Below, piece by piece: positions 48,561 to 56,742 of a stretch of 64,000 bases of DNA. A program made the position numbers and the translations under genes. The stretch's first letter is position 1; every line of letters begins with the position of its first letter. Origin of the DNA: Pseudomonadota bacterium (GTDB taxonomy: Bacteria; Pseudomonadota; Alphaproteobacteria; Acetobacterales; Acetobacteraceae); the NCBI GenBank assembly GCA_021798915.1, contig JAJZBM010000001.1, forward strand, positions 124,001 to 188,000. Direction: 5' to 3'. Under the pieces are notes generated by a model, which searched no databases, was not told where the DNA came from, and worked only from the letters and a program-made list of their open reading frames with translations.

Positions 48561-49673
48561 TCAGGTCTTGCCGATCACGCCGGCGGCGAGCCAGTCCATC
48601 TTCTCGAGCCAAAGATCGGTCTGGCCGTGGTCGACACCGGCGGCGATGACCTCCTTGCCGGTATTGTCGGCAACCGGCCCCTTGAAGATCACGTAATCGC
48701 CGGCGACGAGTTTCGCCTTCACCGCGTCCGCTTGGGCGCGCGCCGCCGCCGGTACCATCGCGCCATAGGGCGAGGTTTTGACGATGCCCTCGCGCAAGCC
48801 ACCGCGCACGAAATTGGCGAGCGGCTTGCCCGCCTGCCGATCGGCGACGAAACCGCGATAAACCGTCGCCCAGTTCCATTCCGCGCCGGTCAGATAGCCC
48901 TTGGGGGCGAGCGGCGCCTGGTCGACGTGATAGCCGCAGGTGTAGAGCCCACGCCCCTCAGCGGTCTGGATGGTGACTTTCGGGCTGTCGACATGGCAGG
49001 TGACCACGTCGATGCCCTGATCGGCGAGCGCGTTGGTCGCCTCCGCCTCCTTGACCGGCAGCGACCAGTCGCCAGTGAAGATCACCGTCGTCGTGATCGT
49101 GGCATCGACGCGCTGCGCGCCGAGGGTGAAGGCGTTGATGTTGCGCAGAACCTGCGGGATCGGCTTGGCGGCGACGAAGCCGAGCTTCTTCGACTTGCTC
49201 ACATGCCCGGCGACGATGCCGGAGAGATACTGGCACTCATCGATATAGCCGAAATAGCTGCCGGCGTTTTTCGGGTCTTTTTCGGTCCATAGCCCGCCGC
49301 AATGGCGGAACTGGACCTTTGGGTATTTTCTCGCTTCCTGGAGAACGAAGGGATTGTAGTAACCGAACGAGGTTGGAAACAGCAGCGCTGCGTCGTCCAG
49401 CTCGATCATGCTGTCCATCGACTTGACGACGTCAATGGTCTCGGGGATGCGCTCTTCTTCCAGCACTTTCACCCCAGGCATCGCCTTGACCGCGGCGGCG
49501 CCCTCAGCATGGGCCTGATTATAGCCGTAATCATCGCGTGCGCCGACGTAGAGAAAGCCGATTTCGAGCGCACTGGCGGCGCGCGCCCGGCGGGAAGAGA
49601 CAAAGGCGCCGGCGGCGAGACCACCGCTCATCCCGAGCAGGGTCCGGCGAGAAAGGGATGGACCGAGAGACAT
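48561..49673 (-). CDS. BMP-family ABC transporter substrate-binding protein
   Basis: A 370-residue periplasmic binding protein. The N-terminus SRRTLLGMSGGLAAGAFVSS is a Tat signal. The BMP family (PF02608) pattern continues with IGFLYVGARDDYGYNQAHAEGA, KFRHCGG-like VQFRHCGGLWT and NFVRGGLREGIVKTSPYG. BMP members bind nucleosides, purines or autoinducer-like ligands; since biuH is in this operon, biuret or a related ureide is a likely ligand. GGAG lies 8 bases before the ATG. Confidence 0.92.
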   Translation of the reverse strand: MSLGPSLSRRTLLGMSGGLAAGAFVSSRRARAASALEIGFLYVGARDDYGYNQAHAEGAAAVKAMPGVKVLEEERIPETIDVVKSMDSMIELDDAALLFPTSFGYYNPFVLQEARKYPKVQFRHCGGLWTEKDPKNAGSYFGYIDECQYLSGIVAGHVSKSKKLGFVAAKPIPQVLRNINAFTLGAQRVDATITTTVIFTGDWSLPVKEAEATNALADQGIDVVTCHVDSPKVTIQTAEGRGLYTCGYHVDQAPLAPKGYLTGAEWNWATVYRGFVADRQAGKPLANFVRGGLREGIVKTSPYGAMVPAAARAQADAVKAKLVAGDYVIFKGPVADNTGKEVIAAGVDHGQTDLWLEKMDWLAAGVIGKT

Positions 49674-50054
49674 GATGTTTTCTCCGGCGTGGGGCCTGAT
49701 GGTGAGCGGGGTCGCCTTGCGGAATATTCAAATACCGTGCCAAGGGCGCGGCGTGGCGCGCGGCGGAAGCTGCGGCGGGCTTGCCGACCAGAATGCATAC
49801 AATGCATAATATTTATGCTATTCATGCCTAAAATTAGGCAAATATGGGCAAGACAGGCGTCGATCGGGCCATATTCGTCGCAACATCGCCCGGATCGGTG
49901 GGAATGGCCTCGTTCTTGTATTCTTCCCCTGGCTTGCCTTCCCGCCCCGATCCCGGCCGGTGGGTTTTGCCGCCGGCTTGCGGGCCATGCGGCGTCTGGA
50001 GACGGAAATGCCTAAGGAGACACGGATGACGACCCCTTCCCGCAGGCCTCGGCC
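49674..50054. promoter_or_regulatory. Divergent control region between transporter/biuH operon and atzF
   Basis: A 381-base gap that holds no gene I can support beyond a possible 12-codon leader at its right edge. Its middle is strikingly A/T-rich: ATGCATACAATGCAT at 49793-49807, a TATTTATGC tract, and GCCTAAAATTAGGC at 49826-49839, a 14-base inverted repeat. The neighbouring FCD-type GntR regulator is the obvious candidate to bind here and to control both sides. Confidence 0.6.
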
Positions 50055-50064
50055 ATGGTGCTGA
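50026..50064 (+). CDS. Possible 12-codon leader peptide ahead of atzF
   Basis: An ATG at 50026 with a perfect AAGGAG site (50014-50019, 6 bases upstream) opens a frame reading MTTPSRRPRPWC and stopping at 50062-50064, seven bases after the ATG of atzF at 50055. The atzF ATG has no such site of its own. It may be a coupling leader, or there may be a one-base frame error that hides the true atzF N-terminus. Confidence 0.35.
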   Translation: MTTPSRRPRPWC

Positions 50065-51851
50065 GCCTCGATCTCGCGCGGCTCGGCGCCGCCTATGCCG
50101 CCGGCACGACGACGCCGTGCGACGTGGTCGATGAAATCCTGCGCCGGATCGACGCCGCCGGTGAAGACCATGTCTGGATCAGCCGCCGCGGCGCCGAGGA
50201 TCTGCGCGCCGAGGCGCGGGCGCTGACCGCGCGGCCGGTATCGGCGCGCGGGCCGCTCCATGGCATCCCGTTCGCGGTCAAGGACAATATCGACGTCGCC
50301 GGCCTTCCGACCACCGCCGCCTGCCCGGCTTTCGCCTATCGGCCGGAGAACTCGGCGCCGGTGGTCGAGCACCTCATCGCCGCCGGGGCGATCCTGATCG
50401 GCAAGACCAACCTCGATCAGTTCGCGACCGGCCTGGTCGGCGTGCGCTCGCCTTATGGCACGCCGCGCAACCCGTTCGATCCGGCGATGGCGCCGGGGGG
50501 GTCGAGTTCGGGCTCGGCGGTGGCCGTTGCCGGCGGTCTGGTCAGCTTCGCGCTCGGCACCGATACCGCCGGCTCCGGTCGGGTGCCGGCGGCGTTCAAC
50601 AATCTCGTCGGGCTCAAGCCGACCCGCGGGCTGATCAGCACCAGCGGCGTCGTCCCCGCCTGCCGCTCGCTCGATTGCGTCTCGATCTTCGCGCTCACCG
50701 TCGCCGATGCGCGCGCCGTGCTCGCGGTCGCCGCCGGGTTCGATGCCGCCGACCCCTATAGCCGTGCCGCGCCGCCCGGATTCGCCCTCGCTCAGCGTCC
50801 GCCGGCGCGGTTTCGCTTCGGCGTGCCGGCGCCGGCGGCGCGCGCATTTGGCGGCGACCCGACGCCACAAGCGGTGTTCGATGCCGCCGTCGCCCGCGCC
50901 ATCGCCGCCGGCGGCGAAGTCGAGGAGATCGATTTTGCGCCGTTCGCCGAGGCCGCTTCACTGCTCTATGGCCCTTGGGTCGCCGAACGTAGCGATGCCC
51001 TGCGCGGGATTTTCGCCGATCACCCGGACGCGCTGCATCCGGTGACGCGCCAAATCGTCGGCGCCGGGTTCAGCCAGGGCGCCGCCGATCTTTTCGCCGC
51101 GCAACATCGGCTGGCCGCCCTTCGCCAGGTGACCGCGCCGCTCTGGCAACGCCTCACCTTCCTGCTCGTCCCCAGCGTGTCGCGCACCTTCAGCCTCGCC
51201 GAGATCGCCGCCGCGCCGATCGCGTGCAACAGCGAACTCGGCCGCTACACCAATTTCACCAATCTCCTCGATCTCGCGGCGATCGCCATCCCGGGCGGGT
51301 TTTCGCCCGCCGGCTTCCCCGCTGGCGTAACCCTGATCGGCCCGGCTTTTCATGACGGCGTGCTCGCCGCCATCGCCGAGCGGATGCAGCGCGACGCCGC
51401 GACCCCGCTCGGGGCGACCGGCCTTGCGCAGCCGGAGGCGGCGCCGGCGCCGCCCGCCCGCTCCGTCCATCCCGAGATCGAGATCGCGGTGTTCGGCGCC
51501 CATCTCACCGGCGAGGCGCTGAATGCGACGCTGATCGCCCTCGGCGGCGCTTTCCGCCGCCCCTGCCAAACCGCGCCCGCCTATCGCATGCTGGCGCTGC
51601 CCGGCGCCGTGCCGCGCCCCGGCCTGGTGCCGGTCGACGAAGGGGGGGCGGCGATCGCCGGGGAGGTGTGGGCGTTGCCCGGCGCCGCGCTGGCCGCGCT
51701 GCTGGCCGGGATCGCGCCGCCGCTCGGGCTCGGCACGATCCGGCTCGAAGGCGATGTGCCGGCGTTCGGTTTCATCTGCGAGGCTGGGGCGGTGGGTGAG
51801 GACATCACCGCATTCGGCGGCTGGCGCGCCTATCGCGCGGCGCGGCGATGA
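50055..51851 (+). CDS. atzF: Allophanate hydrolase
   Basis: A 598-residue enzyme that splits allophanate to ammonia and CO2. The amidase-signature triad is Lys76 (PFAVKDNIDVAG), Ser150 (APGGSSSGSAVAV) and Ser174 (TDTAGSGRVPA), at spacings equal to those of the known AtzF. A C-terminal domain of about 120 residues (EIEIAVFGAHLTGEALN to IRLEGDVPAFGFICEAGAVGEDI, ends GGWRAYR) matches the extra domain of AtzF that handles the N-carboxy intermediate. It faces the biuH operon and overlaps the GntR gene by 4 bases. Confidence 0.93.
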   Translation: MVLSLDLARLGAAYAAGTTTPCDVVDEILRRIDAAGEDHVWISRRGAEDLRAEARALTARPVSARGPLHGIPFAVKDNIDVAGLPTTAACPAFAYRPENSAPVVEHLIAAGAILIGKTNLDQFATGLVGVRSPYGTPRNPFDPAMAPGGSSSGSAVAVAGGLVSFALGTDTAGSGRVPAAFNNLVGLKPTRGLISTSGVVPACRSLDCVSIFALTVADARAVLAVAAGFDAADPYSRAAPPGFALAQRPPARFRFGVPAPAARAFGGDPTPQAVFDAAVARAIAAGGEVEEIDFAPFAEAASLLYGPWVAERSDALRGIFADHPDALHPVTRQIVGAGFSQGAADLFAAQHRLAALRQVTAPLWQRLTFLLVPSVSRTFSLAEIAAAPIACNSELGRYTNFTNLLDLAAIAIPGGFSPAGFPAGVTLIGPAFHDGVLAAIAERMQRDAATPLGATGLAQPEAAPAPPARSVHPEIEIAVFGAHLTGEALNATLIALGGAFRRPCQTAPAYRMLALPGAVPRPGLVPVDEGGAAIAGEVWALPGAALAALLAGIAPPLGLGTIRLEGDVPAFGFICEAGAVGEDITAFGGWRAYRAARR

Positions 51852-52507
51852 CGCGCGCCGATGACCTCGCGCAGCGGCTCGCGGATGCCATCACCAGCGG
51901 CGCGCTGCCGGCGGGAACGCGGCTCGACGAGCAGGCGGTGGCCACCCGTTTCGCGGTGTCCCGGACGCCGGTGCGCGAGGCGTTGCGCCAGCTCGCTGCC
52001 GCCGGGCTGATCGAGCGCCAGCCCTATCGCGGCGCCGTCGTCACCGCGATCTCGCCGTCGCGGCTCGCGGCAATGTTCGTCGCCATGGCCGAGATCGAAG
52101 CGGTCTGCGCCCGGCAAGCGGCGCTGGCGATGACGGCGCGTGAACGCAACGATCTGCGTGCTTTCCATGCCGGCATGGCGGCTTTGGTGCGGGACGGCGA
52201 TCCGATTGCCTTCGCCGCTGCCAATAGCGCTTTTCATGAGCGGATTTATGCCGGCGCGCATAACGATCTGCTGGCCGAGGCCGCGCGGGCGCTGCGCCGC
52301 CGGCTGATGCCCTATCGCCGAGCCCAGTTCCGCACCCTCGGCCGTCTGCCGCGCTCGCATGCGGAGCATCTCGCGGTGACGCTGGCGATCGAACGCGGCG
52401 AGGCCGAGGCGGCGGCGCGATTGATGCGCGAGCATCTCGGCCTCGTCGAAGCGGCCTATGCGCGGTTCGCCAATGCCGCGCCGGGCTGCGCCACGGAAGC
52501 GACCTGA
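51848..52507 (+). CDS. GntR-family regulator (FCD type)
   Basis: A 219-residue regulator. An N-terminal winged helix-turn-helix (LAQRLADAITSGALPAGTRL, VSRTPVREALRQLAAAGLI) is followed by an all-helical FCD ligand domain (FHERIYAGAHNDLLAEAARALRRRL, ending AARLMREHLGLVEAAY). FCD regulators usually respond to small carboxylic acids. Translationally coupled to atzF, it probably controls atzF and the divergent biuH/transporter operon. Confidence 0.93.
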   Translation: MTRADDLAQRLADAITSGALPAGTRLDEQAVATRFAVSRTPVREALRQLAAAGLIERQPYRGAVVTAISPSRLAAMFVAMAEIEAVCARQAALAMTARERNDLRAFHAGMAALVRDGDPIAFAAANSAFHERIYAGAHNDLLAEAARALRRRLMPYRRAQFRTLGRLPRSHAEHLAVTLAIERGEAEAAARLMREHLGLVEAAYARFANAAPGCATEAT

Positions 52508-53856
52508 GCGCTGCCGGGTTGATCGCGGAGAGAATGCCATTGTCGAAAGGTGCGGCCGGGTGTCGCGCTGATGTCGGAGAGATGTCTACGGCACGCCGCC
52601 ACCACGTCCTCGGGCGCGATCAACTGCATGCAGAGATTGTTGCCACCGCAGGGCGGCACCGCCACGTGATGAACACAGGGGCTGCACAGGACCGGATGAT
52701 AGAGGATGATTTTACGCGCCGGCGGCCCGAGATGCGCATTGTGATCGGGATGCACCGGGCCGAATAGGCCAACCACCCGAGCCCCGAGAGCAAGCGCGAG
52801 ATGCAGTGGACCACTATCATTGCTCAGCACGCAATCAGCGCGGGTGATCAGCGCCATGAGGCTGCCAAGCGTGGTCAGGCCGGCGAAATTCCTCACCGCG
52901 TTCCCTGACGGCGCGACCATCTGGTGGAGCTTGCCGACATAATCCCGTTCCGATGCTGCGCCGATCAGCGCCACACGAAGGCGTGGAACCTGGGCGAGCA
53001 AAACGCCGATCGCCTCGGCGTAGGAGGCGAGCGGCCAGCGCCGGACGAGGGCGGTTGCCGAGGCATTGGGATTGACGATCAGTAAGCGATCGCGCGCAGA
53101 AAGCCAGCCGTGCAGAAGCGCGCCGGCTTTGTCTTCGTCGGCGTGGCTGATCCAAAGTGCACGACGCGGCTCGGATGGCGGATGGGTCGCCCCCGCGAGG
53201 CGCGCCATTTCGAGATAAAGCTGATCGAGCGGGGCGAAGGGATTGGCGAAAATCCCCTGGCCGTTTCGTCGAATCGTCTCGCGAGCGCGGAAAAAACCGA
53301 ACCGGCGATGCGCGCCGCTCAATCGTGCCAAGGTTCTTCCCAGGCCACGGTGGGTATGGATTTGCAGATCAAAAAACATGGCGGGTTTCTCGCTCCGTAG
53401 CGCGCGCCCGAGGCGAAGCGTCCGGAGAAGAGGAGAACCATTTGGCTCCAGAATCAAAACGCGATCGGCGAGATTCATGCGTTCGACCAGACCGGCATTG
53501 GCGGCGGACGTGATGTAGATGATCTGCCGTGCCTTGCCGAAATGATCACGCAGCGCCTGTAAAAATGGCCGAGTCGTCAGGACGCTTCCGAGACCGCCCC
53601 ATTTCAATACGCAAAGCGGCGGCGCTGTGCGATGAGCGGAAACATGGCGTTTTCGCGCGAAATCGAAGCTCATGCCGTCAGTATTTTCAGAGGGGGTAGC
53701 TTCGGAATCGACATGACGATTGACACCGGAAAAATAGAGGGCCTCCGGTGTATCTGTTGAACAAAGATATTTCATGGACTGTTTTGTAACATTGGAAAAT
53801 GCGACGCATTCGTATTTTCTGAAAGATCTCGATTTGATCTGGAATTTTCTGATCAC
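52456..53856 (-). CDS. Glycosyltransferase family 9 (heptosyltransferase-like)
   Basis: A protein of up to 466 residues; the GT9 core starts near residue 80 (PLCVLKWGGLGSVLTTRPFLQAL). GT9 markers are IVNPNASATALVRRWPLASYAEAI and NDSGPLHLALALGARVVGLFGPVHPDHN. It probably adds a sugar to lipopolysaccharide core. The first 75 residues are non-family and A/T richer; the longest frame begins with a GTG, and ATG starts at 53775 or 53673 are possible. Its 3' end overlaps the GntR gene end by 52 bases, tail to tail. Confidence 0.85.
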   Translation of the reverse strand: MIRKFQIKSRSFRKYECVAFSNVTKQSMKYLCSTDTPEALYFSGVNRHVDSEATPSENTDGMSFDFARKRHVSAHRTAPPLCVLKWGGLGSVLTTRPFLQALRDHFGKARQIIYITSAANAGLVERMNLADRVLILEPNGSPLLRTLRLGRALRSEKPAMFFDLQIHTHRGLGRTLARLSGAHRRFGFFRARETIRRNGQGIFANPFAPLDQLYLEMARLAGATHPPSEPRRALWISHADEDKAGALLHGWLSARDRLLIVNPNASATALVRRWPLASYAEAIGVLLAQVPRLRVALIGAASERDYVGKLHQMVAPSGNAVRNFAGLTTLGSLMALITRADCVLSNDSGPLHLALALGARVVGLFGPVHPDHNAHLGPPARKIILYHPVLCSPCVHHVAVPPCGGNNLCMQLIAPEDVVAACRRHLSDISATPGRTFRQWHSLRDQPGSAQVASVAQPGAALANRA

Positions 53857-53892
53857 GCTCGAAAAACATGTTACAGCGACGCGGGCAGCGGC

Positions 53893-55155
53893 TCAAACAT
53901 CCGTGAGCGCACGGTCCCGTGAGGAAAAAGCGGTGCCGAACAAGGTGACGTAGACGGCTTGCAATGCCGCCGCCAGCAGGAACGGCGCGGCAAGAGCGTT
54001 CGCGGCGATCCAATCTCCGGCGATCAGCGGACCGAGGCCGCGCGGCAGGGCCAGTGCTGCGGTGCCGAGGCCGCCGGCGAGGCCGCGTCTGCCGGCGCCG
54101 ACCAGGGTCATCATCACCGCTTCCATCGCACCGGTCGCGCCGCGTTCGATCGCGAAACGGACGATCCAGACCATGGCGGCAAGAGGAAACGCCGGCAGGA
54201 AAGGAAAGCCGAGCAGCAGCACGGCGCCGAACCCTTGCAGGAAAACGAAGCTGCGTGCGGCGCCGAATCGCTTTGTGAGTTCCCCGGTCACGGCCGCCGA
54301 AAGCGCCGCGGCGAAATAGGCGGCGGCGAGCACCGGCGCGATCTGCATTGGGTCGAGATGGAATTTCACCGCGAACCAATAGGCGATCAGCGGCCCGGAA
54401 AGCCCGAGCGAGACGCCGCTGAACAGGCTGATCAGGCCAAGCTGCCAGAGCCGCCGGCGTTCGTCACGGGCGAGCGGCAGGCGCGGTGGTGGGCTCGCGG
54501 CACGAGGCGCCAGTGGGCGATGCTCCGGCGTTGTCGCGAGCAAGCCGGCGATCAGTAAGGCGAGGACGCCGCCGGCCAGGAAAATCGGCCGGTAGCCGCT
54601 GGCGCCGGGCAATGCGCGCGGCCAGAGGGCGGGCGCGATGGCGAACAGCGCCCCCAGCCCCATGCCGATGAAGCCCGCCGCCGTGTTCACGCTATACGCG
54701 GCGCCGCGTCGCGCGGCCGGGATGACGCTGGCGAGCCAGCTCAATTCCACGGGCACGAAACAGCCCGGCGCACCGTTGGCGCCGCGGCCAAATCCGGCAA
54801 ACACGGCGGCGCCGGCGATCACTGCCGGATGGGCGCTCCAGGCGACGGCGAAGAAGGCCAGCGCGACCGCGACCTCGTAGCCGATGAGCAGGCGCTTGCA
54901 GCCGAAGCGGTCACTCGCCGGGCCGGCCAGCAGACTGAGGCCGGCGCCGAGCACGAAACTTCCCGCCAGCACAGCGCCGATGCTGGTGCCCGTCCAATGC
55001 AGACGCTGAAGATAGAGCGTGAAATCGACGACCAGACAGCCTTGCGCCAGGCTGCGCAGGAAACGTGCCGCAAACAGACGCCAGGCAGGTGATGGCCAGG
55101 CGGCGGCGAGACGCCGGCCCCATCCATTACCGTCCCGTGTCACCGCGACCCTCAC
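53893..55155 (-). CDS. MFS transporter
   Basis: A 420-residue membrane protein with about twelve hydrophobic helices. The A-like loop DRFGCKRLLIGYE falls after helix 2, and a large central loop with the Arg/Pro-rich stretch HRPLAPRAASPPPRLPLARDE splits the halves. The substrate is unknown. It is followed on the same strand by the GT9 gene after 36 bases, which might link it to sugar or lipid export, but that is only context. Confidence 0.85.
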   Translation of the reverse strand: MRVAVTRDGNGWGRRLAAAWPSPAWRLFAARFLRSLAQGCLVVDFTLYLQRLHWTGTSIGAVLAGSFVLGAGLSLLAGPASDRFGCKRLLIGYEVAVALAFFAVAWSAHPAVIAGAAVFAGFGRGANGAPGCFVPVELSWLASVIPAARRGAAYSVNTAAGFIGMGLGALFAIAPALWPRALPGASGYRPIFLAGGVLALLIAGLLATTPEHRPLAPRAASPPPRLPLARDERRRLWQLGLISLFSGVSLGLSGPLIAYWFAVKFHLDPMQIAPVLAAAYFAAALSAAVTGELTKRFGAARSFVFLQGFGAVLLLGFPFLPAFPLAAMVWIVRFAIERGATGAMEAVMMTLVGAGRRGLAGGLGTAALALPRGLGPLIAGDWIAANALAAPFLLAAALQAVYVTLFGTAFSSRDRALTDV

Positions 55156-55185
55156 GACGCCGCCGCGAATGGCGGCGCGCCGGGT

Positions 55186-55467
55186 TCAGTCGTCATCGCC
55201 GAAGCGTCGCGGATAGTAATAGACCGGCGGCGGATAGGCGACCGGTGGTGGCGGCGCGTAAACCGGCGGTGGGGCGTAAACCACCGGCGGCGGCGCGCCG
55301 TAGGGGGTGCCATAGCCGGGGCCGCCCCAGTGTTCATGCCAATGGTGCCAATCATGCTCGCCCCAGCCGCCATCATGCCAATCGTCGCCATGCCAATCAT
55401 CGGCCGTGGCGGCACCGAGGCTGCCGAGGATCATCAGGAAGGCGAGGAAAGATGGCTTCAACGTCAT
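55186..55467 (-). CDS. Small exported His/Trp/Pro/Tyr-rich protein
   Basis: A 93-residue protein with a signal peptide (MTLKPSFLAFLMILGSLGAATA), a His/Trp/Asp segment (DDWHGDDWHDGGWGEHDWHH) and a Pro/Tyr/Val-rich tail with PPPVYAPPPPV repeats. I do not recognise a family. The His density suggests metal binding. It is divergent from a small lipoprotein with a similar Pro/Tyr tail. The start at 55467 is the first with a signal peptide; a longer open frame upstream is not coding-like. Confidence 0.65.
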   Translation of the reverse strand: MTLKPSFLAFLMILGSLGAATADDWHGDDWHDGGWGEHDWHHWHEHWGGPGYGTPYGAPPPVVYAPPPVYAPPPPVAYPPPVYYYPRRFGDDD

Positions 55468-55679
55468 GCGATGGCATCCTGGGTGATAGGGCGGGCGCGC
55501 GAAGATAGGGCAATCCCGAGGATCTGAATATGGCGTGAACCCGATAGGGGCCTCGCCCGCCACCTTAGCGAACCGATACCATCTGGCCGGTGACAAACTG
55601 TAACCGCGCAGCGTGTTGAAGCGCCATGCTCGCCGCAATGGGATAAGGTTTGCGGAAACTCGTCGAAGGAATTTGCACC

Positions 55680-55919
55680 ATGTCACGTAGCCTCTTGGTT
55701 TCCGTACTGCTTGGGGCTGTCTCTGTCGGCATCGCCGGCTGTGACGATGACGATTATTACCGTCATGTCTATTATCCGCCGCCGCCCCCGGTCGTGGTCC
55801 AGCCGCAAGCGGCGTCACCGCCCGCCTATTATGCCCAGCCCCCGGCCTATTACGCCCCGCCGGCCTACTATTATGGGGGCTATGGTTATGGCAAACACGA
55901 CGACGATGATGGAGATTGA
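55680..55919 (+). CDS. Small lipoprotein with Pro/Tyr-rich tail
   Basis: A 79-residue protein with lipobox GIAGC (Cys20), then DDDDYYRHVYYPPPPPVVVQPQ and repeats of PPAYYAPP, ending in GKHDDDDGD. The tail is very like that of the divergent gene at 55186. Function unknown; the acidic clusters and Tyr repeats may bind cell wall or metals. The ATG at 55680 has AAGGA nine bases upstream. Confidence 0.65.
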   Translation: MSRSLLVSVLLGAVSVGIAGCDDDDYYRHVYYPPPPPVVVQPQAASPPAYYAQPPAYYAPPAYYYGGYGYGKHDDDDGD

Positions 55920-55980
55920 TTCTATCAATCAATGAATTTATCTCACTGATTTGTGAAAATTTCCAGGCGCGTACTGAGCG

Positions 55981-56009
55981 TTGACATAGTACGCCGTTAA
56001 GAATTTTAC
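55981..56009 (+). promoter_or_regulatory. Sigma-70-like promoter of folE
   Basis: A perfect -35 box TTGACA at 55981-55986 is followed after 17 bases by TTTTAC (56004-56009), a weak -10. It lies 43 bases before the folE ATG, and AGGAAGGGG is a possible ribosome site at 56030-56040. Confidence 0.5.
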
Positions 56010-56051
56010 GGCACCGTTGGCGGCGTTCACCAGGAAGGGGAAACGCGCACC

Positions 56052-56690
56052 ATGAATGTCATCGTCAGCCAATCGAAACTCCGCAGCCAACTGGTCGCCG
56101 ACCGGCCATCGCGTAAGGAAGCGGAGGCGGCGGTGCGGACGCTGCTGCGCTGGGCCGGCGATGATCCCGGGCGCGAGGGGCTGCGCGATACGCCGGCCCG
56201 GGTCGCACGCGCCTATGAAGAATTCTTCGCCGGCTACGCAACCGACCCGGCGGCGCTGCTCGCCCGCACTTTCGAGGAGGTGGAGGGCTACGACGAGATC
56301 GTGCTTTTGCGTAATATCCGCCTGGAAAGCGTCTGCGAACACCACATGGCGCCGATCATCGGCCGCGTCCATGTCGCCTATCTGCCGGCGCATCGCGTCG
56401 TCGGCATCAGCAAGCTCGCCCGCATCGTCGAGGCTTACGGCAAGCGGCTACAGATCCAGGAGAAGCTGACCGCACAGATCGCGAGCACCATCAACGAGGT
56501 TCTGGAGCCGCGTGGAGTCGCGGTGGTGATCGAGGCGGCGCATCAATGCATGACCACGCGCGGCGTCCACAAGCCCGGGGTCACGATGACGACGAGCCGC
56601 ATGCTCGGCGCCTTCCGCGACGACCCGGCGACCCGGCGCGAATTCCTCGCCATGCTCCAGACCAGCCCCGCCGATCATTGCCACGGCTGA
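56052..56690 (+). CDS. folE: GTP cyclohydrolase I
   Basis: A 212-residue enzyme that starts folate (tetrahydrobiopterin-type) synthesis by turning GTP into dihydroneopterin triphosphate. Zinc ligands Cys95, His98 and Cys166 are present in [10 protein letters not shown] and [12 protein letters not shown]. Other family sequence: [19 protein letters not shown] and [13 protein letters not shown]. It stands alone between the small exported gene and the RIFT-domain gene. Confidence 0.97.
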   Translation: MNVIVSQSKLRSQLVADRPSRKEAEAAVRTLLRWAGDDPGREGLRDTPARVARAYEEFFAGYATDPAALLARTFEEVEGYDEIVLLRNIRLESVCEHHMAPIIGRVHVAYLPAHRVVGISKLARIVEAYGKRLQIQEKLTAQIASTINEVLEPRGVAVVIEAAHQCMTTRGVHKPGVTMTTSRMLGAFRDDPATRREFLAMLQTSPADHCHG

Positions 56691-56742
56691 CCCCGTTGCC
56701 CCCACCTCATGCCCTGTTGTGCCGCGACGCGCGGCGCGGCGC

